Shown piece by piece: positions 14,975-16,771 of a DNA stretch of 16,771 nucleotides (its first letter is position 1; every line of letters starts with the position of its first letter). The notes beneath the pieces were generated by a model, which saw nothing but the letters and a program-made list of their open reading frames with translations, did not search any database and was not told where the DNA came from. The stretch is from JAVBSN01 sp031547045. Its GTDB lineage: Bacteria; Bacillota; Clostridia; Lachnospirales; Lachnospiraceae. The stretch spans positions 1-16,771 of the forward strand of contig JAVBSN010000084.1 of assembly GCA_031547045.1 (NCBI GenBank). Direction: 5' to 3'. Made by a program: the position numbers and the translations under genes.

Positions 14975-15788
14975 TTTGATAAAATCTAATTTTGTTGCTT
15001 TTGCAAATAATGAAGCATTAATAGTTGATGCAAATAGCCACAAAATTGTTAGAGAAATTGAAACTGCCAGTATTAGAAAAGATCCAGATGAAAATATTGA
15101 TGATTTGAAAATAGAAGATATTTTAGGAGCAACTATAGAAGATAGCTTTACAGAAATGGTGTTTGAAGAGGAAGAAAAAGAAGAAGTTATGCAACAATCA
15201 CCAGAAGATATTATTGCAGAAGCTACAGAGGAAGCAGCTAGAATACTGAATGATGCAAAAGAACAAGGGAACAGAATTATAGAAGAAGCTAGAGAAGATG
15301 GATATAACCAAGGATATAATGAGGGTGTTGAAGCTGCCAACAAAGAAGCAATATTAATAAAACAAAAAGCAAATGAAGAATACGATAGTGCAATGAATGA
15401 AATCTCTTCTGAAAAAGAGAAGATGATAGTAGAGGTTGAAACAAGTATTGTTGAAATAGCTTGTGGTTTGATAGAAAAACTTACAGGAATTGTTGTTGAA
15501 GACAATAAGGAAGTAATGCTTTATATAATAAATAATGCTGTAAAAAATGTAGAGAATAGCAGAAATTTTGTTATTAGAGTTAACGATAATGATTATATAG
15601 AATTATCAGAAAGTAAGGATAAGATTTATGGGGCTCTTAATCCTAGTGTTACTATAGAACTTTTTGCAGATTCTAAGTTGCAAGAAGGTCAGTGTATTAT
15701 TGAAACTGATAATGGATTAATAGATTGTAGTATAGATGCTCAGATTGCAAATATTACAACTGCACTTAAATTATTATCAAGAACATAG
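14967..15788 (+). CDS. fliH: Flagellar export-ATPase regulator FliH
   Basis: FliH binds the export ATPase FliI and tethers it to the C ring and export gate. The 273-residue product is very acidic in residues 40-90 and then forms a long alpha-helical coiled coil (about 80-155). It contains the GxxxG ladder typical of FliH (G112, G116, G120, in DGYNQGYNEG). The globular C-terminal domain (about 160-273) ends in GLIDCSIDAQIANITTALKLL, the family's usual finish. Sequence conservation of FliH is weak, so the call rests on the GxxxG repeat, the C-terminal pattern and the place between fliG and fliI. The start is TTG at 14967, overlapping the fliG stop, supported by a strong GGAGGTGA. Confidence 0.9.
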   Translation: MSNLIKSNFVAFANNEALIVDANSHKIVREIETASIRKDPDENIDDLKIEDILGATIEDSFTEMVFEEEEKEEVMQQSPEDIIAEATEEAARILNDAKEQGNRIIEEAREDGYNQGYNEGVEAANKEAILIKQKANEEYDSAMNEISSEKEKMIVEVETSIVEIACGLIEKLTGIVVEDNKEVMLYIINNAVKNVENSRNFVIRVNDNDYIELSESKDKIYGALNPSVTIELFADSKLQEGQCIIETDNGLIDCSIDAQIANITTALKLLSRT

Positions 15789-15796
15789 GTGATTGT

Positions 15797-16771
15797 GTGA
15801 AAACATTTGATATTAATAAATACAAAACACTATTAGAATTTGATAAAACATATGTAAATGAATTAGGAAAAGTAGCAAAGGTTGTAGGTCTTACTGTTGA
15901 ATCTATTGGTCCAGCAGCTAATCTTAATGATTTGTGCATAATTACGTCAAAAGATGGCAAGCAAAAGGTTATGGCAGAGGTTGTAGGATTTAGAGATAAT
16001 CGAATATTACTTATGCCTTTTGACCACATAGAAGGAATAGGTCTTGGCGCAACTGTTGAAAATACAGGAGAAGTTTTAAAGGTTTATGTAGGAGAAGACC
16101 TTTTAGGAAAAGCATTAGATGGATTGGGAAGACCTATGGACGGAAGTGAATTACAGTTAGAAAACACCTATCCAATAGAGGCTCAACCACCAGATCCTTT
16201 ACAAAGGAAAATAATTGATGAAGTATTACCTTTAGGAGTTAAAGCTGTTGATGGATTATTGACAATAGGAAAAGGACAGAGAATAGGTATTTTTGCAGGA
16301 AGTGGTGTAGGTAAAAGTACACTATTAGGAATGTTTGCTAGAAATACAAAGGCAGATGTAAATGTAATTGCCCTTATTGGAGAGCGTGGAAGAGAAGTTG
16401 GAGAATTTATTGAGCGAGATTTAGGTGAAGAAGGAATTAAACGTTCAGTGGTAGTTATTGCTACTTCTGATAAACCAGCACTTATTCGTAATAAAGCAGC
16501 TAAGACAGCTACAGCAATTGCAGAATACTTTAGAGATCAAGGCAAAGATGTATTATTAATGATGGATTCACTTACTCGTTTTTCTATGGCTCAAAGAGAG
16601 ATTGGATTAGCATCAGGAGAACCACCAGTAACAAGAGGATACCCACCTTCTGTATATTCGGAAATGCCTAAATTACTAGAGAGAGCTGGTAATGCCAAGG
16701 AAGGTTCAATTACTGGATTATATACTGTATTAGTAGATGGTGATGATTTTAATGAACCAATTACAGATACG
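15797..16771 (+). CDS. fliI: Flagellum-specific export ATPase FliI (3' end beyond the window)
   Basis: FliI is the hexameric ATPase that energises unfolding and delivery of flagellar export substrates and is related to the F1 beta subunit. The readable part is 325 residues of an expected 430-440. It shows the beta-barrel N-terminal domain (VAKVVGLTVESIGPAANLNDLC), DGLGRPMDG at 108-116 and LPLGVKAVDGLLTIGKGQRIGIFAGSGVGKST with the Walker A AGSGVGKST at 167-175. GERGREV follows at 195-201 and Walker B VLLMMDSLTR at 252-261 with D257. GYPPSVYSEMPKLLERAGN at 281-299 separates it from F1 subunits. The most likely start is GTG at 15797, 8 bases after the fliH stop, preceded by AGGTGAT (15787-15793), the 3' half of the consensus ribosome binding site. 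Translation is therefore probably coupled to fliH. fliJ is expected next, outside the window. Confidence 0.96.
   Translation, partial: MKTFDINKYKTLLEFDKTYVNELGKVAKVVGLTVESIGPAANLNDLCIITSKDGKQKVMAEVVGFRDNRILLMPFDHIEGIGLGATVENTGEVLKVYVGEDLLGKALDGLGRPMDGSELQLENTYPIEAQPPDPLQRKIIDEVLPLGVKAVDGLLTIGKGQRIGIFAGSGVGKSTLLGMFARNTKADVNVIALIGERGREVGEFIERDLGEEGIKRSVVVIATSDKPALIRNKAAKTATAIAEYFRDQGKDVLLMMDSLTRFSMAQREIGLASGEPPVTRGYPPSVYSEMPKLLERAGNAKEGSITGLYTVLVDGDDFNEPITDT

Noticed and set aside
14924..15505. Long open frame (193 codons) on the minus strand opposite fliG/fliH
   Set aside because: Its product is a low-complexity Ser/Ile/Phe-rich string that mirrors the acidic coiled coil of FliH. It has no ribosome binding site and no family pattern.

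Overview
The window is an AT-rich, housekeeping-type stretch of a chromosome from an anaerobic, flagellated, probably spore-forming member of the Firmicutes (Bacillota), class Clostridia. Within Clostridia the gene order and the look of the small membrane protein at 2578-3399 point to the Lachnospirales, but the genus cannot be read from the sequence. The evidence is an Rnf electron-transport operon (anaerobic energy conservation), CodY, a YlmC/YmxH-type PRC-barrel protein of spore-formers, consistently strong AGGAGG-type ribosome binding sites, and a Bacillus-like dprA-topA-...-codY-flgB-flgC-fliE-fliF-fliG-fliH-fliI order.

Layout. 1-2491: the end of an rnf operon (rnfG lacking its 5' part, rnfE, rnfA, rnfB), tightly packed and closed by a 22-bp perfect hairpin that also ends the convergent gene. 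2578-3399 (minus strand): an unrecognised single-pass membrane protein with an extracytoplasmic domain. 3594-4457: a degV-family fatty-acid-binding gene broken by three in-frame stops. 4498-5238: ymxH-like small protein and nrdR. 5298-10044: YifB/ComM-type AAA+ ATPase, dprA and topA, closed by an intrinsic terminator. 10220-10981: codY with its own promoter. 11120-16771: a flagellar basal body/export operon, flgB-flgC-fliE-fliF-fliG-fliH-fliI, with fliI running off the window end.

How the genes work together. RnfG/E/A/B are the membrane and ferredoxin-accepting parts of the ferredoxin:NAD+ oxidoreductase that pumps Na+ or H+. NrdR tunes ribonucleotide reductase supply, while ComM-like, DprA and TopA deal with DNA (recombination during uptake, supercoiling). 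CodY is the nutrient sensor and sits directly upstream of the motility operon. FlgB/FlgC/FliE form the proximal rod, FliF the MS ring, FliG the rotor switch, and FliH/FliI the export ATPase complex.

Most of the window is ordinary core genome. I found no convincing new defence, mobile or biosynthetic system. The points most worth a second look are the degV pseudogene, a four-cysteine tail on RnfE, the orphan minus-strand membrane protein, the cysteine-rich YmxH-like protein, and a wobble-containing hairpin between codY and flgB. No gene-free stretch exceeds about 195 bases, and no tRNA, rRNA, CRISPR or insertion sequence was seen.
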